DNA from: CAIWHR01 sp963846855
GTDB lineage: Bacteria > Pseudomonadota > Gammaproteobacteria > Burkholderiales > Casimicrobiaceae
Direction of reading: 5' to 3'
Assembly (NCBI GenBank): GCA_963846855.1
Contig: CAWJXK010000004.1
Location: 186,001-250,000 of the forward strand
DNA length: 64,000 nucleotides
Shown: in pieces, positions 8,536-16,676 of the stretch
How the letters are laid out: each line of letters starts with the position of its first letter
Position numbering within the stretch: position 1 is the first letter of the stretch
Notes under the pieces: generated by a model
What the model was told of the DNA's origin: nothing
The model's input: the letters and a program-made list of their open reading frames with translations, nothing else
Databases searched by the model: none
Program-made: the position numbers and the translations under genes

Positions 8536-9417
8536 CTAGTCGATGATCTCGAAGTCGGGGGAACGCATCATCATCGGAGGCGTTTCCCCCACGATGCGAT
8601 CGTTGTCGTCCAGCGCATGGACGACGAGCGAATAGTCGAATCCTTTCTTCAGGTCGGCCCTGTGCTCCGCGAAGTTGAATGACGTTCCGCTGATAACGGG
8701 AACCGTGCGCGGCTCGAACAGATATTTCATATCCCCGCCGCCACTGTTTGGCTTCCAGTACACGACTTGCAGCCGGTACCTCGCAGCGCCGGGATAGGGC
8801 TCCCACGCGACGACGATCGCTTGCGTGCGCGAGACAAACCCCAGCGGCCCGCCTTTCCGCACCGGATCGACGAAGTCGAGGTCGAGCGCGCGACCGGCGT
8901 GGTCGGCCGACACCACGATCTCGGGGGTCGACCACTGGTTTTGGGGATGGCCCATCTTCCCCGGCAGCGCCGCATTCGCCGATGACTTCGCGATCTCGTA
9001 CCCGTCGATGCGGTAGCGACCATAGGGAACCGCGACGATGTATCTTCCATCGGCGCCACTTTCGCCCCACTGGCTCATCACGCTGCCGTTCAGCATCAGA
9101 CGCAGCCGCAATCCCTTCGCCGGCTTGCCGCCGGCGGTGATCGTGCCGGCGAGCTGCCCCGGCCCCGGGTCGAGAACCGTGTCGCGGTCATCGCTGAATT
9201 GGCCCGACCACTGGGCCGTGGACCCGAGGAACTGATCGCTCTTCCCGATCGCGGGCGCGTGCGCGGCGGAGCGCTCGGGCCGATTCCGGAATAGCAGGTC
9301 GCCGAGCGGAAAATCCGAGTAATACGCGAGCGTCGCGATCCCCGCGACGAACACCACGATGCCGCCGAGCGCGGAGCCTACGATCAGCAGCAGCGTCTTG
9401 AATGCGGATTGCGTCAT
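8536..9417 (-). CDS. Hypothetical membrane-anchored protein with prealbumin-like and FnIII-like regions
   Basis: Unrecognised 293-residue protein. Residues about 6-28 form one membrane helix after a short basic start, leaving a large periplasmic part. A stretch beginning GTITAGGKPAKGLRLRL resembles carboxypeptidase-regulatory-like or transthyretin-type beta folds. The C-terminal part (AIVVAWEPYPGAARYRLQV) looks like a fibronectin-type III sandwich. The ATG at 9417 has GGAG upstream. It is convergent with malic enzyme, 24 bases between stops. No enzyme motif is visible. Confidence 0.6.
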   Translation of the reverse strand: MTQSAFKTLLLIVGSALGGIVVFVAGIATLAYYSDFPLGDLLFRNRPERSAAHAPAIGKSDQFLGSTAQWSGQFSDDRDTVLDPGPGQLAGTITAGGKPAKGLRLRLMLNGSVMSQWGESGADGRYIVAVPYGRYRIDGYEIAKSSANAALPGKMGHPQNQWSTPEIVVSADHAGRALDLDFVDPVRKGGPLGFVSRTQAIVVAWEPYPGAARYRLQVVYWKPNSGGGDMKYLFEPRTVPVISGTSFNFAEHRADLKKGFDYSLVVHALDDNDRIVGETPPMMMRSPDFEIID

Positions 9418-9493
9418 GCCGTCTCCGGCCTCACGGTGCGTGCCGTCGGAGACATACGCTACCGGGCCGCGGCCGCCGCCGCAAGCGCGGACC

Positions 9494-10192
9494 TCAGTGC
9501 AAGCGTTGCCGCGACTTGCGCAGCGCCTGGGCCTGCGCCTGCGCGCTTCTCCGCACGCCGGTGCCGCGCCCGGGCTTGTCCTCGCGTCGCGCGAGCCAGA
9601 AGCGATAGATGAGGACGGTCGCAACCGGGAGCTCGTCGATCAGCTCGGCGCGCTTCTCGTCGCTGTCGACCCACTCGGTGAAGTCGTCGTCGCGGTCGCC
9701 GAACGCCAGCGCCTCGATGGGAAAGACCCAGTCGCGCGCGTCCACCGCGTCGTAGAGCGGCTGCCATTCGTCATCGCGCAGCTTGACGCCGCCCATGTAG
9801 CCCTCGCACCAGGCGGTCGCCTCGGCGGGCGCGCGCTCGTTGCGGTGCAGCTTCTCGTCGGGCATGTAGAGCAGCGGCCGGAATCGCGTCGGCGCCTCGT
9901 TGAGCGTGCGCTGGATGCCGACCATGTGCCGCAGCACCAGGCCCATGATCCGCTGCGCCTGCTCGTTGTCGACGAACGCGGGCGCGGCGCTCTTGCCGCC
10001 GTCGCTCCAGACCTGCGGCAGCCATTCGGACGGCTGGATGACCTCGGGGCCCGAGACGACGGCGGTCAGGTAGCCGTCCAGCATCTCGAGGTCCATGCAG
10101 TCCTGCGGCACCGCATCGGACGCGAGAAACGCCTCGAGCTCGTCGAGTTCGGCGTCGGACAGGGGTTCGTCGAGCAGGCGGGGTTCGGTCAT
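9494..10192 (-). CDS. UPF0149 family protein (YecA/YgfB-like)
   Basis: 232-residue cytoplasmic protein of the UPF0149 family. The motif LEMLDGYLTAVVSGP near residue 40 and the acidic N-terminal region LSDAELDELEAFL are diagnostic. The SEC-C zinc tail seen in some YecA proteins is absent; instead the C-terminus is short, basic and Gln/Arg-rich. Function is not established for the family. The ATG at 10192 begins the conserved part. Confidence 0.8.
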   Translation of the reverse strand: MTEPRLLDEPLSDAELDELEAFLASDAVPQDCMDLEMLDGYLTAVVSGPEVIQPSEWLPQVWSDGGKSAAPAFVDNEQAQRIMGLVLRHMVGIQRTLNEAPTRFRPLLYMPDEKLHRNERAPAEATAWCEGYMGGVKLRDDEWQPLYDAVDARDWVFPIEALAFGDRDDDFTEWVDSDEKRAELIDELPVATVLIYRFWLARREDKPGRGTGVRRSAQAQAQALRKSRQRLH

Positions 10193-10303
10193 GACAACTT
10201 TCGCGACATCGGAACCGCATATGATCGCCTTTCGCGACGATTGGCGCAACCCGCAAAGTTTCGGGTCGCCTGCGCAGCGAACCAATTCGCGCCCAAGCCG
10301 CGC

Positions 10304-11380
10304 CTAGCGCAATGCGTTGGCGACGTTGAGCGCCGCGGCGAACACAAGGACAGCGCCCGCCTGATGCGCCGCGGCAAGGGGGACCGGAACGACCAGGAGC
10401 AGCGTCGAGATCCCCAAGGCGATCTGCACGGCGACGAGCACCAGCAGCACGTCGCCGCCGACGCGCGCCCGCGGCGGCAGCCCGCGCGTGCGGCGCAGCG
10501 TCCACCAGAACCACGGCACCAGCAGCGCGAGCAGCCATGCGATCGCGCGGTGATCGAACTGCACAGTCGCCATGTTGTAGAAGAAGTTGCGCCACGCGGG
10601 CTCGAGCACGAGGATTTCAGGCGGCACCACAGTCCCGTTCATCAGCGGAAACGTGTTGTAGGCGAACCCCGCGCGGATTCCCGCGACGAATCCGCCGGTC
10701 AGCACCATCACGAACACCAGCGCCGCCAGCGCGAACGATCGCGCCCGCGCGCGACGCTGCGGCCGCGTGTGGAGGTCGGCCCGCTGCGGGTACACGAGCG
10801 AGAGCCCGATCCAGAGCATCGCTCCGAGAATCGCGAACGCCAGCGCGAGGTGCGCTGTCAGCCGGAACTGCGACACGCGCGGGTCGTCGACGAGCCCGCT
10901 CTTCACCATGTACCAGCCCAGCGCGCCCTGCAGCGCGCCCAGCGCGAATATCGTCGCGAGCTTCCACGTGAATTCACGCGGGATCTCGCGGCGCGCCGCA
11001 AACCAGACGAGCGGCACGAAGAACACGACGCCGATCGCGCGGCCGAGCAGGCGGTGGACGTATTCCCACCAGAAGATGCCCTTGAACTCGGCCAGGCTCA
11101 TCCCCGCGTTGACTTTCCGGTACTCGGGTGTCAGCCGATATTTCGCGAGGGTCTCCTGCCACTGCGCCTCGTCGAGCGGCGGCAGCGTGCCCACGATCGG
11201 CTGCCATTCGACGATCGAGAGCCCGGAATGGGTGAGGCGCGTGACGCCACCCACGACGACCATCGCGAATACCAGCGCGCAGCAGACGAAGAGCCACGCG
11301 GCCACGCGGCGATGCGCGGCGCGCGCGGCGGCCGCAGGGCCGGCCAGGGCAGCTGCGGAATGGGGGAGCGTTGCCGGCAT
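10304..11380 (-). CDS. ctaA: Heme A synthase (COX15/CtaA family)
   Basis: Integral membrane enzyme converting haem O to haem A for cytochrome aa3 oxidases. About 358 residues with eight hydrophobic segments. The conserved haem-ligand histidines lie in EYVHRLLGR, RLTAHLALAF, QFDHRAIAWLL and AAHQAGAVLVF. VGGVTRLTHSGLSIVEWQPI is a family signature. The ATG at 11380 is used; one at 11407 in frame is equally possible, neither having a clear ribosome site. No cox structural genes or ctaB are next to it, unlike most betaproteobacteria, where it sits in the cytochrome oxidase cluster. Its presence shows capacity for aerobic respiration. Confidence 0.92.
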   Translation of the reverse strand: MPATLPHSAAALAGPAAAARAAHRRVAAWLFVCCALVFAMVVVGGVTRLTHSGLSIVEWQPIVGTLPPLDEAQWQETLAKYRLTPEYRKVNAGMSLAEFKGIFWWEYVHRLLGRAIGVVFFVPLVWFAARREIPREFTWKLATIFALGALQGALGWYMVKSGLVDDPRVSQFRLTAHLALAFAILGAMLWIGLSLVYPQRADLHTRPQRRARARSFALAALVFVMVLTGGFVAGIRAGFAYNTFPLMNGTVVPPEILVLEPAWRNFFYNMATVQFDHRAIAWLLALLVPWFWWTLRRTRGLPPRARVGGDVLLVLVAVQIALGISTLLLVVPVPLAAAHQAGAVLVFAAALNVANALR

Positions 11381-11512
11381 GGCGGGAATATTGCCACAGC
11401 GCGGCACCGACCGACGTGCGGCGACGCCGGATCGCCACGCGCTCGTCCCGATTCACCCTGCGAGCGAAGGCCGCTAATCCCCTAAACTGTGGGCTTGCCG
11501 CGCGGCACAAGC

Positions 11513-12712
11513 ATGAGCGACCTCCCCCGTCTCATCGCGCATCTCGACATGGACGCGTTCTATGCGTCGGTCGAGCTCTTGCGCTATCCGGAATTGCGTG
11601 GGCGCCCCGTCGTCATCGGCGGCGGCAGGCGCAAGGCGGGCGGTGCGTCGGCCGGAGAGGAGCACTTCCCCACGCTGCGCGAATACGTCGGACGCGGAGT
11701 CGCGACAACCGCGACTTACGAAGCGCGCGCGCTCGGCGTGAATTCCGGCATGGGGCTCATGAAGGCGGCGCGCCTCGCGCCCGACGCGGTCCGACTGCCT
11801 GCCGACTTCGACGCGTACCAGCGCTACTCGAGGCTGTTCAAGGCGGCCGTGCGCGCGATCGCGCCCGAGATCGAGAATCGCGGCATCGACGAGATCTACA
11901 TCGACCTCACGGACGTCACGCCACCCCCGACCGTCGCCTGCGACGTCGACGCGGACGATTGGGCAGTCCGCGCGCGCTCCCTCGCGCAGGCGATCAAGGC
12001 GGCGGTCCGCGCCGCGACCGGCCTCTCGTCATCGATCGGCCTCGCGCCGAACAAGCTCCTCGCGAAGATCGCGTCCGATCTCGACAAGCCGGACGGCATC
12101 ACGATCGTGACCGCGGCCGATGTCGTGACGCGCATCTGGCCGCTGCCGGCGCGCAAGATCAACGGCATCGGTCCCAAGGCGTCGGTACGGCTCGAAGGGC
12201 TGGGGATCAGGACGATCGGCGAGCTCGCGCACGCCGACCCGCAATGGCTCGTCCAGAACTTCGGGCGGCATTACGGCGTCTGGATGCACGAGGTCGCGAA
12301 CGGCCGCGACGAGCGGCCGGTGATCACGCAGAGCGAGCCCCAGTCGATCAGCCGGGAGACGACGCTCGACCGCGACCTCGACGCGGTGCGCGACCGCGCG
12401 GAGCTCTCGCAGATCTTCACCGATCTTTGCGTTCACGTCGCGGAAGACCTGCGCCGCGCCGGCTATGTCGGCAGGACGATCGGGCTGAAACTGCGCTTCG
12501 ACAATTTCCGGACGGTGACGCGCGACCGGACGATCGACGTGCCGACGCAGGATGCGCAGGCGATCCGGCGCGCCGCCGGCGAATGCCTGAAGCGCGTGGC
12601 ACTGGAGCGTCGCATCCGGCTCCTGGGCGTCAAGGTCGCCGCGCTCACGCCCGCGGATGCCGTCCTGCCGGCGCGCGAGCGGCCCCCCGACCCGACGCTC
12701 GAGCTTTTCTGA
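11513..12712 (+). CDS. dinB: DNA polymerase IV (Y family)
   Basis: Translesion polymerase of 399 residues. AHLDMDAFYASVE holds the first catalytic Asp and GIDEIYIDLTD the second acidic pair; IGLAPNKLLAKIASDLDKPDG is typical of DinB. The last residues DPTLELF look like the beta-clamp-binding peptide. The ATG at 11513 is chosen; a GTG 24 bases upstream is in frame. A 130-base gap separates it from the divergent ctaA. No LexA box was recognised upstream. Confidence 0.93.
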   Translation: MSDLPRLIAHLDMDAFYASVELLRYPELRGRPVVIGGGRRKAGGASAGEEHFPTLREYVGRGVATTATYEARALGVNSGMGLMKAARLAPDAVRLPADFDAYQRYSRLFKAAVRAIAPEIENRGIDEIYIDLTDVTPPPTVACDVDADDWAVRARSLAQAIKAAVRAATGLSSSIGLAPNKLLAKIASDLDKPDGITIVTAADVVTRIWPLPARKINGIGPKASVRLEGLGIRTIGELAHADPQWLVQNFGRHYGVWMHEVANGRDERPVITQSEPQSISRETTLDRDLDAVRDRAELSQIFTDLCVHVAEDLRRAGYVGRTIGLKLRFDNFRTVTRDRTIDVPTQDAQAIRRAAGECLKRVALERRIRLLGVKVAALTPADAVLPARERPPDPTLELF

Positions 12713-12752
12713 CGACGCGTCAGATGCGACTTCGCGGCGGCGCCATAAAAGA

Positions 12753-12776
12753 AACGGCCGCCCGCAGGCGGCCGTT
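12753..12776 (-). terminator. Rho-independent terminator for the IPTL-CTERM gene
   Basis: AACGGCCGCC (12753-12762) and GGCGGCCGTT (12767-12776) form a perfect 10-bp stem with a 4-base loop. On the minus strand the stem is followed by TTCTTTTATG, a T-rich tract, so it terminates the leftward gene at 12794. It may also stop rightward dinB transcription. Confidence 0.8.
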
Positions 12777-12793
12777 CATCACGAGGGTGTGGA

Positions 12794-13564
12794 CTAGGCG
12801 CGGCGACGCCGCAGATACAGTCCGGCAGCTGTGGCAAGCATCAGCGCAAGCCCCAGCAGCGCCCACTGACCCAGCGTCGGGACTGGCGTCAGCGTCGTCG
12901 GGCCCGGCGGCGCGCCCACCAGCACGAAGTTGATGATGTTGGACCAGAGCGTGACGCCGTTGGCGCCGCTCGGCGTGTCCGAAAGGAATCCGAGCAGCAG
13001 CGTCCGGCCGCCGTTGCCCGACACCGCGCACGAGTTGCCGTTCGGGAAGGAGCACACCGACGTCCCGCCGGCCGCCGCCAGCTCGCCCATCGAGTAGGTG
13101 CCCCAGCCGGGATTGGTGAGCGGCTGCGGATTCGTGATGCCGCCGGAGAGCGCGGGAATGAGGAAGTTGAGCGAGCTCTGATTGGTCACGCCGGTGTACG
13201 TGGCGTTCATGAGCGGCCCATAGGCCGCGTTCGACGTGTAGTCGTCGAGAATCACCCGGCCGCCACCGGCAACGTAGGTCGTCAGCGTCGCGACGTTGGC
13301 CGCGAGGGCCAAGTTCTGGCCGAGCCCGATGGCGAGCTGGTAGCTGCCCCCGGCCAGCTTGGTATCGAAATCCGCCCAGCTCACGGCTGTCGTCACCGTG
13401 TGCGCGCCGGCGGTGAGCGCCGGCGTGACGTAGTCGGTGCCGACGACCTGGTCGATGTACACGAGGACGGTCGCGGCGCGCGCCGGCACGGCAACGACAA
13501 GTGCAAGGCCGATGGCTGCGAGCACGCGCTGCATCACGCGCCATGCCAGTTTTCGCATTTCCAT
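12794..13564 (-). CDS. Secreted protein with IPTL-CTERM sorting signal
   Basis: 256-residue exported protein. An N-terminal signal peptide (about residues 1-30, ending PARAA) is followed by a globular part with GGGRVILDDYTSN, which resembles the glutamine-amidotransferase-like fold of proteins that test whether a body is on view. The C-terminus is VPTLGQWALLGLALML plus a basic tail LRRRRA, i.e. a V/IPTL-x-x-W motif, a membrane helix and arginines, the recognised IPTL-CTERM sorting domain. The protein is therefore expected to be held in the envelope or processed at the surface. GGGGAGAA precedes the ATG at 13564 (another ATG two codons in). Confidence 0.8.
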   Translation of the reverse strand: MEMRKLAWRVMQRVLAAIGLALVVAVPARAATVLVYIDQVVGTDYVTPALTAGAHTVTTAVSWADFDTKLAGGSYQLAIGLGQNLALAANVATLTTYVAGGGRVILDDYTSNAAYGPLMNATYTGVTNQSSLNFLIPALSGGITNPQPLTNPGWGTYSMGELAAAGGTSVCSFPNGNSCAVSGNGGRTLLLGFLSDTPSGANGVTLWSNIINFVLVGAPPGPTTLTPVPTLGQWALLGLALMLATAAGLYLRRRRA

Positions 13565-13935
13565 TCGTGTTCTCCCCGGATTGAAGATCGAATCCCCATG
13601 GGCGACGCCGTCAAGAGTTCATGCGGACGCTGCCTGCCGGCGCATTCGCCGGCAAGCTTGGATTATCGAGGGAGGTCGTCCGGACGTTCAAGCAAATGGG
13701 TCGCAAAATCGCGTCGACGCGAAATCGAATGCACAAATCCAACACCTTCGATCGTGACGCCCCGACTCGCGCTTTCATGACGTTGACATGAAATGACGCT
13801 GCGTTCCGGTGAATGTCATGCCATTGGCATGATGCGACAGGCGGTCCTCTTCGCTATCGGGGACGAAACCGGAGTGCCGTCAATCGTCCGCGGGCGCGCT
13901 CGCGCAGCCTTCAATTCCTCGCTTTGACGCGGCGG
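13565..13935. other. Intergenic region with a 17-bp inverted repeat
   Basis: 371 bases between the start of the IPTL-CTERM gene and the end of the MDR oxidoreductase gene. I see no open frame with coding character. It holds an exact inverted repeat at 13816-13832, TCATGCCA-T-TGGCATGA, and nearby repeated TGACG/TGACA words at 13779-13800. The IPTL-CTERM promoter must lie here, but no clear hexamers were identified. Confidence 0.5.
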
Positions 13936-14904
13936 TCATGCGCCGCTGATGTGCACCACAACCTTGCCGTGCCCGTGTCCTGTCTCCATCGCACGTTGCG
14001 CGCCGGCGACGTCTTCGAGCGCGATCGTGCGGTCGATGTGCGGCTGCAGAATGCCCTGCGAGACGAGCGCGCCGAGCCGCTGCAAGAGGGCCGGGCTCCT
14101 GCGCAGCGCAAACGGAATCGCGCGCTGCTTCGACGTGAGCCGGGCGACGATCGCGCTCGCCGCCGTTCCCAGCGCCCCGGCGAAGTCACCGCAGGTGTTG
14201 ATGTAGCAGCCGGCCTCCGTGAGCACGCCGCGCGCCGCGCCGAACGACGACACGCCCGCGGCGTCGAAGACGACGTCGAAGCGGTCGGACCGGCGCGTGA
14301 AGTCCTCGCTCGCGTAGTCGACGACTTCGTCGGCGCCCAGCGTCCGGACGAACGCGGCGTTGCCGGCGCTGCACACACCGACGACCTGCGCGCCCAGATG
14401 TCGCGCGATCTGCACGGCGAAGTGGCCCACACCGCCGGCCGCTCCGATGATGAGGACGCGCTGCCCCGCTGCGATCCGCGCCACATCGGCCAGCGCCTGC
14501 AACGCCGTGCCGCCGGCGACCGGCAGCGTGCACGCGGCGTCGAACGAAACGCCGTCCGGAACCGGAACGATCGCGTCCGCCGCGACGATCACGTACTCGG
14601 CCAGCGCGCCCTGCCGCGCGAACGGCACCAGCAATCCGAACACCCGCTCGCCGACGTGCCGCGCCGTCGCGCCACCGCCCACACCGACGATCTCGCCGGC
14701 GAAATCGGTGCCGACGCCTCGCGGCGGAGAGAGAAACAGCGGCACGAGGCGCACGTGGCCGGCGCGGAGCTTCCAGTCGAGCGGATTGAGGCTGACCGCT
14801 TGGACGCGCACCTTGACCTCGCCGGCCCCGGGCGAGGGCTCGGGAATCTCCGCGACATGGAGCACGTCGGCGGGACCGTAGCGGTCGAAGCGCAGCGCGC
14901 GCAT
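13936..14904 (-). CDS. NAD(P)-dependent alcohol/quinone oxidoreductase, zinc-less MDR family
   Basis: 322-residue medium-chain dehydrogenase/reductase, quinone-oxidoreductase-like. The GroES-like N-terminus contains SLNPLDWKLRAG and GTDFAGEIVGVG; the Rossmann loop is IGAAGGVGHFAVQIA. The Cys/His zinc ligands of alcohol dehydrogenases are missing, so the catalytic-zinc-free quinone reductase or enone reductase group is most likely. The ATG at 14904 is used; the open frame further upstream only overlaps the DUF2237 gene, 8 bases away on the same strand, with which it is probably cotranscribed. Substrate unknown. Confidence 0.85.
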   Translation of the reverse strand: MRALRFDRYGPADVLHVAEIPEPSPGAGEVKVRVQAVSLNPLDWKLRAGHVRLVPLFLSPPRGVGTDFAGEIVGVGGGATARHVGERVFGLLVPFARQGALAEYVIVAADAIVPVPDGVSFDAACTLPVAGGTALQALADVARIAAGQRVLIIGAAGGVGHFAVQIARHLGAQVVGVCSAGNAAFVRTLGADEVVDYASEDFTRRSDRFDVVFDAAGVSSFGAARGVLTEAGCYINTCGDFAGALGTAASAIVARLTSKQRAIPFALRRSPALLQRLGALVSQGILQPHIDRTIALEDVAGAQRAMETGHGHGKVVVHISGA

Positions 14905-14912
14905 CGAAGCGC

Positions 14913-15287
14913 TCAATGCGCGTCGAGCGCGCCCTGCCGCAGGGCGTCGAGCGGGATCACCGCCAGCGTCTCCTCGTGCGTCGCGGCGAGCACGACCGGC
15001 GGCGCGATTCCCGCCTCGAACGCCTGGCGCCACGTCGCGGCGCAGACGCACCAGCGATCGCCGGGCTTCAGGCCCGGAAATCCATATTCGGGCACCGGCG
15101 TGATGAGGTCGTTGCCCCGCTCGCGTGCGAAGTCGAGGAACGCCGCGGTCACCTGCGCGCACACCACGTGCAGGCCGAGGTCCTCCGGGCCGGTGTTGCA
15201 GCATCCGTCGCGAAAGAATCCCGTCCGCGGCGACGTGGAGCACGGCGCCAGCTTGCCGCCCAGCACGTTGCGGTCGTCGAAGGGCAT
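14913..15287 (-). CDS. DUF2237 family protein
   Basis: 124-residue protein of the DUF2237 family, recognised from NVLGGKLAPCSTSPRTGFFRDGCC and GDRWCVCAATW, rich in conserved cysteines. Function unknown. The ATG at 15287 is preferred because GGGAG stands at the correct distance; another ATG lies at 15302. Confidence 0.8.
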   Translation of the reverse strand: MPFDDRNVLGGKLAPCSTSPRTGFFRDGCCNTGPEDLGLHVVCAQVTAAFLDFARERGNDLITPVPEYGFPGLKPGDRWCVCAATWRQAFEAGIAPPVVLAATHEETLAVIPLDALRQGALDAH

Positions 15288-15391
15288 TGCCGCTCCCGTC
15301 ATGCATGTCCGGACGGCCAATTTACCATCGCCGAAGGATGGCGTCCCGGCCGATTCAGCCGACGGCCCGGATTTGCGGCGCGACGTCGGGA

Positions 15392-16135
15392 TCAGCCGCG
15401 GACCTCGATCACGGGAACGTGCTCGGAGAGGCGCGCGAGCAGCGCGCGATCGATCGTGGTGCCGACCGGCGCGGTCGCGGCCACCGCCTCATTGGCGCAG
15501 CCCGTCGAACGGAACTGCTGCAGGATCCAACGCTCGACGCCGCGCGCGGCGAGCTCGCGAGCGAGCATTGTCAGCGCGTCGGCGGGCGTGAGCTCCGGGT
15601 GCACCGTCGTTCTCACCTCGTAGGCGCAGCCCGCCCCACGCACGAGATCGAGGCTCGCGAGCGCATGGATCCCGCTGCCCGGCACGCCGGTCACCGCCGC
15701 GTAATGGCCGATCGGCGCCTTGACGTCGATGCCGACCCAGTCGAGCTCCGGCAAGAGCTGCGCGAGCCGTCGCGGATACGCGCCGCCGGTGTGAAGACCG
15801 ACCGCGAAGCCCATCGCGCCTACCGCGGCCGCCGCGGCGACGATCTCCGCCTGCGCGGTGGGCTCGCCTCCGGAAAAGACGACGGCGTCGAGAAGGCCGC
15901 GCCGCGAGCCGAGCCACTCGAGAATGCTCGCGAAATCGCGCTCGTCATCGCCGTGCGCCGCGATGAGATGCGGGTTGTGGCAGTAGGCGCACCGCCACGG
16001 ACAGCCCTGGCAGAAGACGACGGCCGCGAGCGCGTCCGGGTAGTCGGTCGACGTGAACGGCACGAAGCCGCCCACGCGCAGCGCGTGAGCTTCTGCGGCT
16101 CGCGCCGCGGCGGAGCCGGGAGCGCCGTCCGGCAT
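15392..16135 (-). CDS. nrdG: Anaerobic ribonucleoside-triphosphate reductase activating protein
   Basis: Radical SAM activase that installs the glycyl radical on NrdD. The cluster motif is CPWRCAYC (CxxxCxxC), in CQGCPWRCAYCHNPHL; GGFVPFTSTDYPD before it and VVFSGGEPTAQ after it are typical. About 247 residues from the ATG at 16135. An in-frame ATG at 16177 falls inside the terminal repeat of the mobile-type element and is less likely. It is transcribed leftward after nrdD and the small glycyl-radical gene, but a 300-bp repeat separates it from them, so it may depend on read-through or on a promoter within the repeat. Confidence 0.9.
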   Translation of the reverse strand: MPDGAPGSAAARAAEAHALRVGGFVPFTSTDYPDALAAVVFCQGCPWRCAYCHNPHLIAAHGDDERDFASILEWLGSRRGLLDAVVFSGGEPTAQAEIVAAAAAVGAMGFAVGLHTGGAYPRRLAQLLPELDWVGIDVKAPIGHYAAVTGVPGSGIHALASLDLVRGAGCAYEVRTTVHPELTPADALTMLARELAARGVERWILQQFRSTGCANEAVAATAPVGTTIDRALLARLSEHVPVIEVRG

Positions 16136-16163
16136 CACGGGTCGTCGCGGCGGGCTAAGCAAA

Positions 16164-16463
16164 GGGAACCTCAGCATGGGAATTCACGGTTGCGACGGAG
16201 GCGTTTCGGGATGGGATGCCTCAGTTGCCAAAATGAGGCGAGCCGCAGCGAATGGCCGGCCCCCTTCGCAAGGCTCGCGACAAAGCAGACCGCCCGTAAC
16301 GCCCCGTCCCTTCGGGCTGCTGCCCGATGCGGCGTCTGCGGCCTCAGTTGGCCAATGAGGCTCCTCGGCATCGTAGGCCGGGCTACGACCTTCGTCGCGC
16401 GTCTTGCATCCATCCGCATCGGGCGGAAGCAGCGCAATCGCGAATTCCCATGCAGAGGCTCCC
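16164..16463 (+). repeat. MITE-like repeat, copy A
   Basis: 300-bp non-coding element bounded by 31-base imperfect inverted repeats (16164-16194 and 16433-16463, four mismatches). It shares long blocks with the element at 59708-60029 in opposite orientation, for example CGGGATGGGATGCCTCAGTT, GCAGACCGCCCG, CCCCGTCCCTTCG and CTCCTCGGCATCGTAG. Internally it repeats a dyad GCCTCAGTTG/CAA-TGAGGC at 16218-16239 and 16341-16361, and has a CGTAG/CTACG hairpin at 16372-16387. The right end is flanked by CTAG. It encodes no transposase. Confidence 0.8.
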
Positions 16464-16651
16464 TAGAGGCTCGGCCGCACGCGCGCCTCCTCGAAGAATC
16501 GGCGTTCGCAGTGCTCGCCCTTCTTGCCCACGTTGAACGAAGAGACGGGGCGGTGATAGCCCATCACGCGCGTCCACACTTCGCAGCGCTGGCGCTCGTC
16601 GTCGGACAGGGTGACGCCGGCAAGATGTTGCACTTCGGTCATGTTGTTCAT
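16463..16651 (-). CDS. Separately encoded glycyl-radical domain of class III ribonucleotide reductase
   Basis: 62-residue protein corresponding to the C-terminal tail of NrdD. It contains CEVWTRVMGYHRPVSSFN followed by GKKGEH. This matches the RVCGYLG...RPxNxGKxxE pattern around the radical glycine of E. coli and T4 NrdD; Gly31 would carry the radical, with 31 residues after it as in E. coli. The main NrdD chain lacks this motif. GGAGG precedes the ATG at 16651, almost the same leader as nrdD, 25 bases after the nrdD stop, so this is a real cistron and not a frameshift artefact. The stop codon lies at the border of repeat copy A. Confidence 0.82.
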   Translation of the reverse strand: MNNMTEVQHLAGVTLSDDERQRCEVWTRVMGYHRPVSSFNVGKKGEHCERRFFEEARVRPSL

Positions 16652-16676
16652 CGTTCCTCCGTGGAGATCGTAGATG

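Noticed and set aside
12753..12776. Hairpin as an attachment or recombination site
   Set aside because: Perfect GC stem with an adjacent T-rich tract at a gene end is fully explained as a terminator.
16164..16463. Repeat copy A as a CRISPR-like or small-RNA locus
   Set aside because: Internal dyads are not regularly spaced and there are no unique spacers; the terminal inverted repeats and the second copy favour a mobile element.
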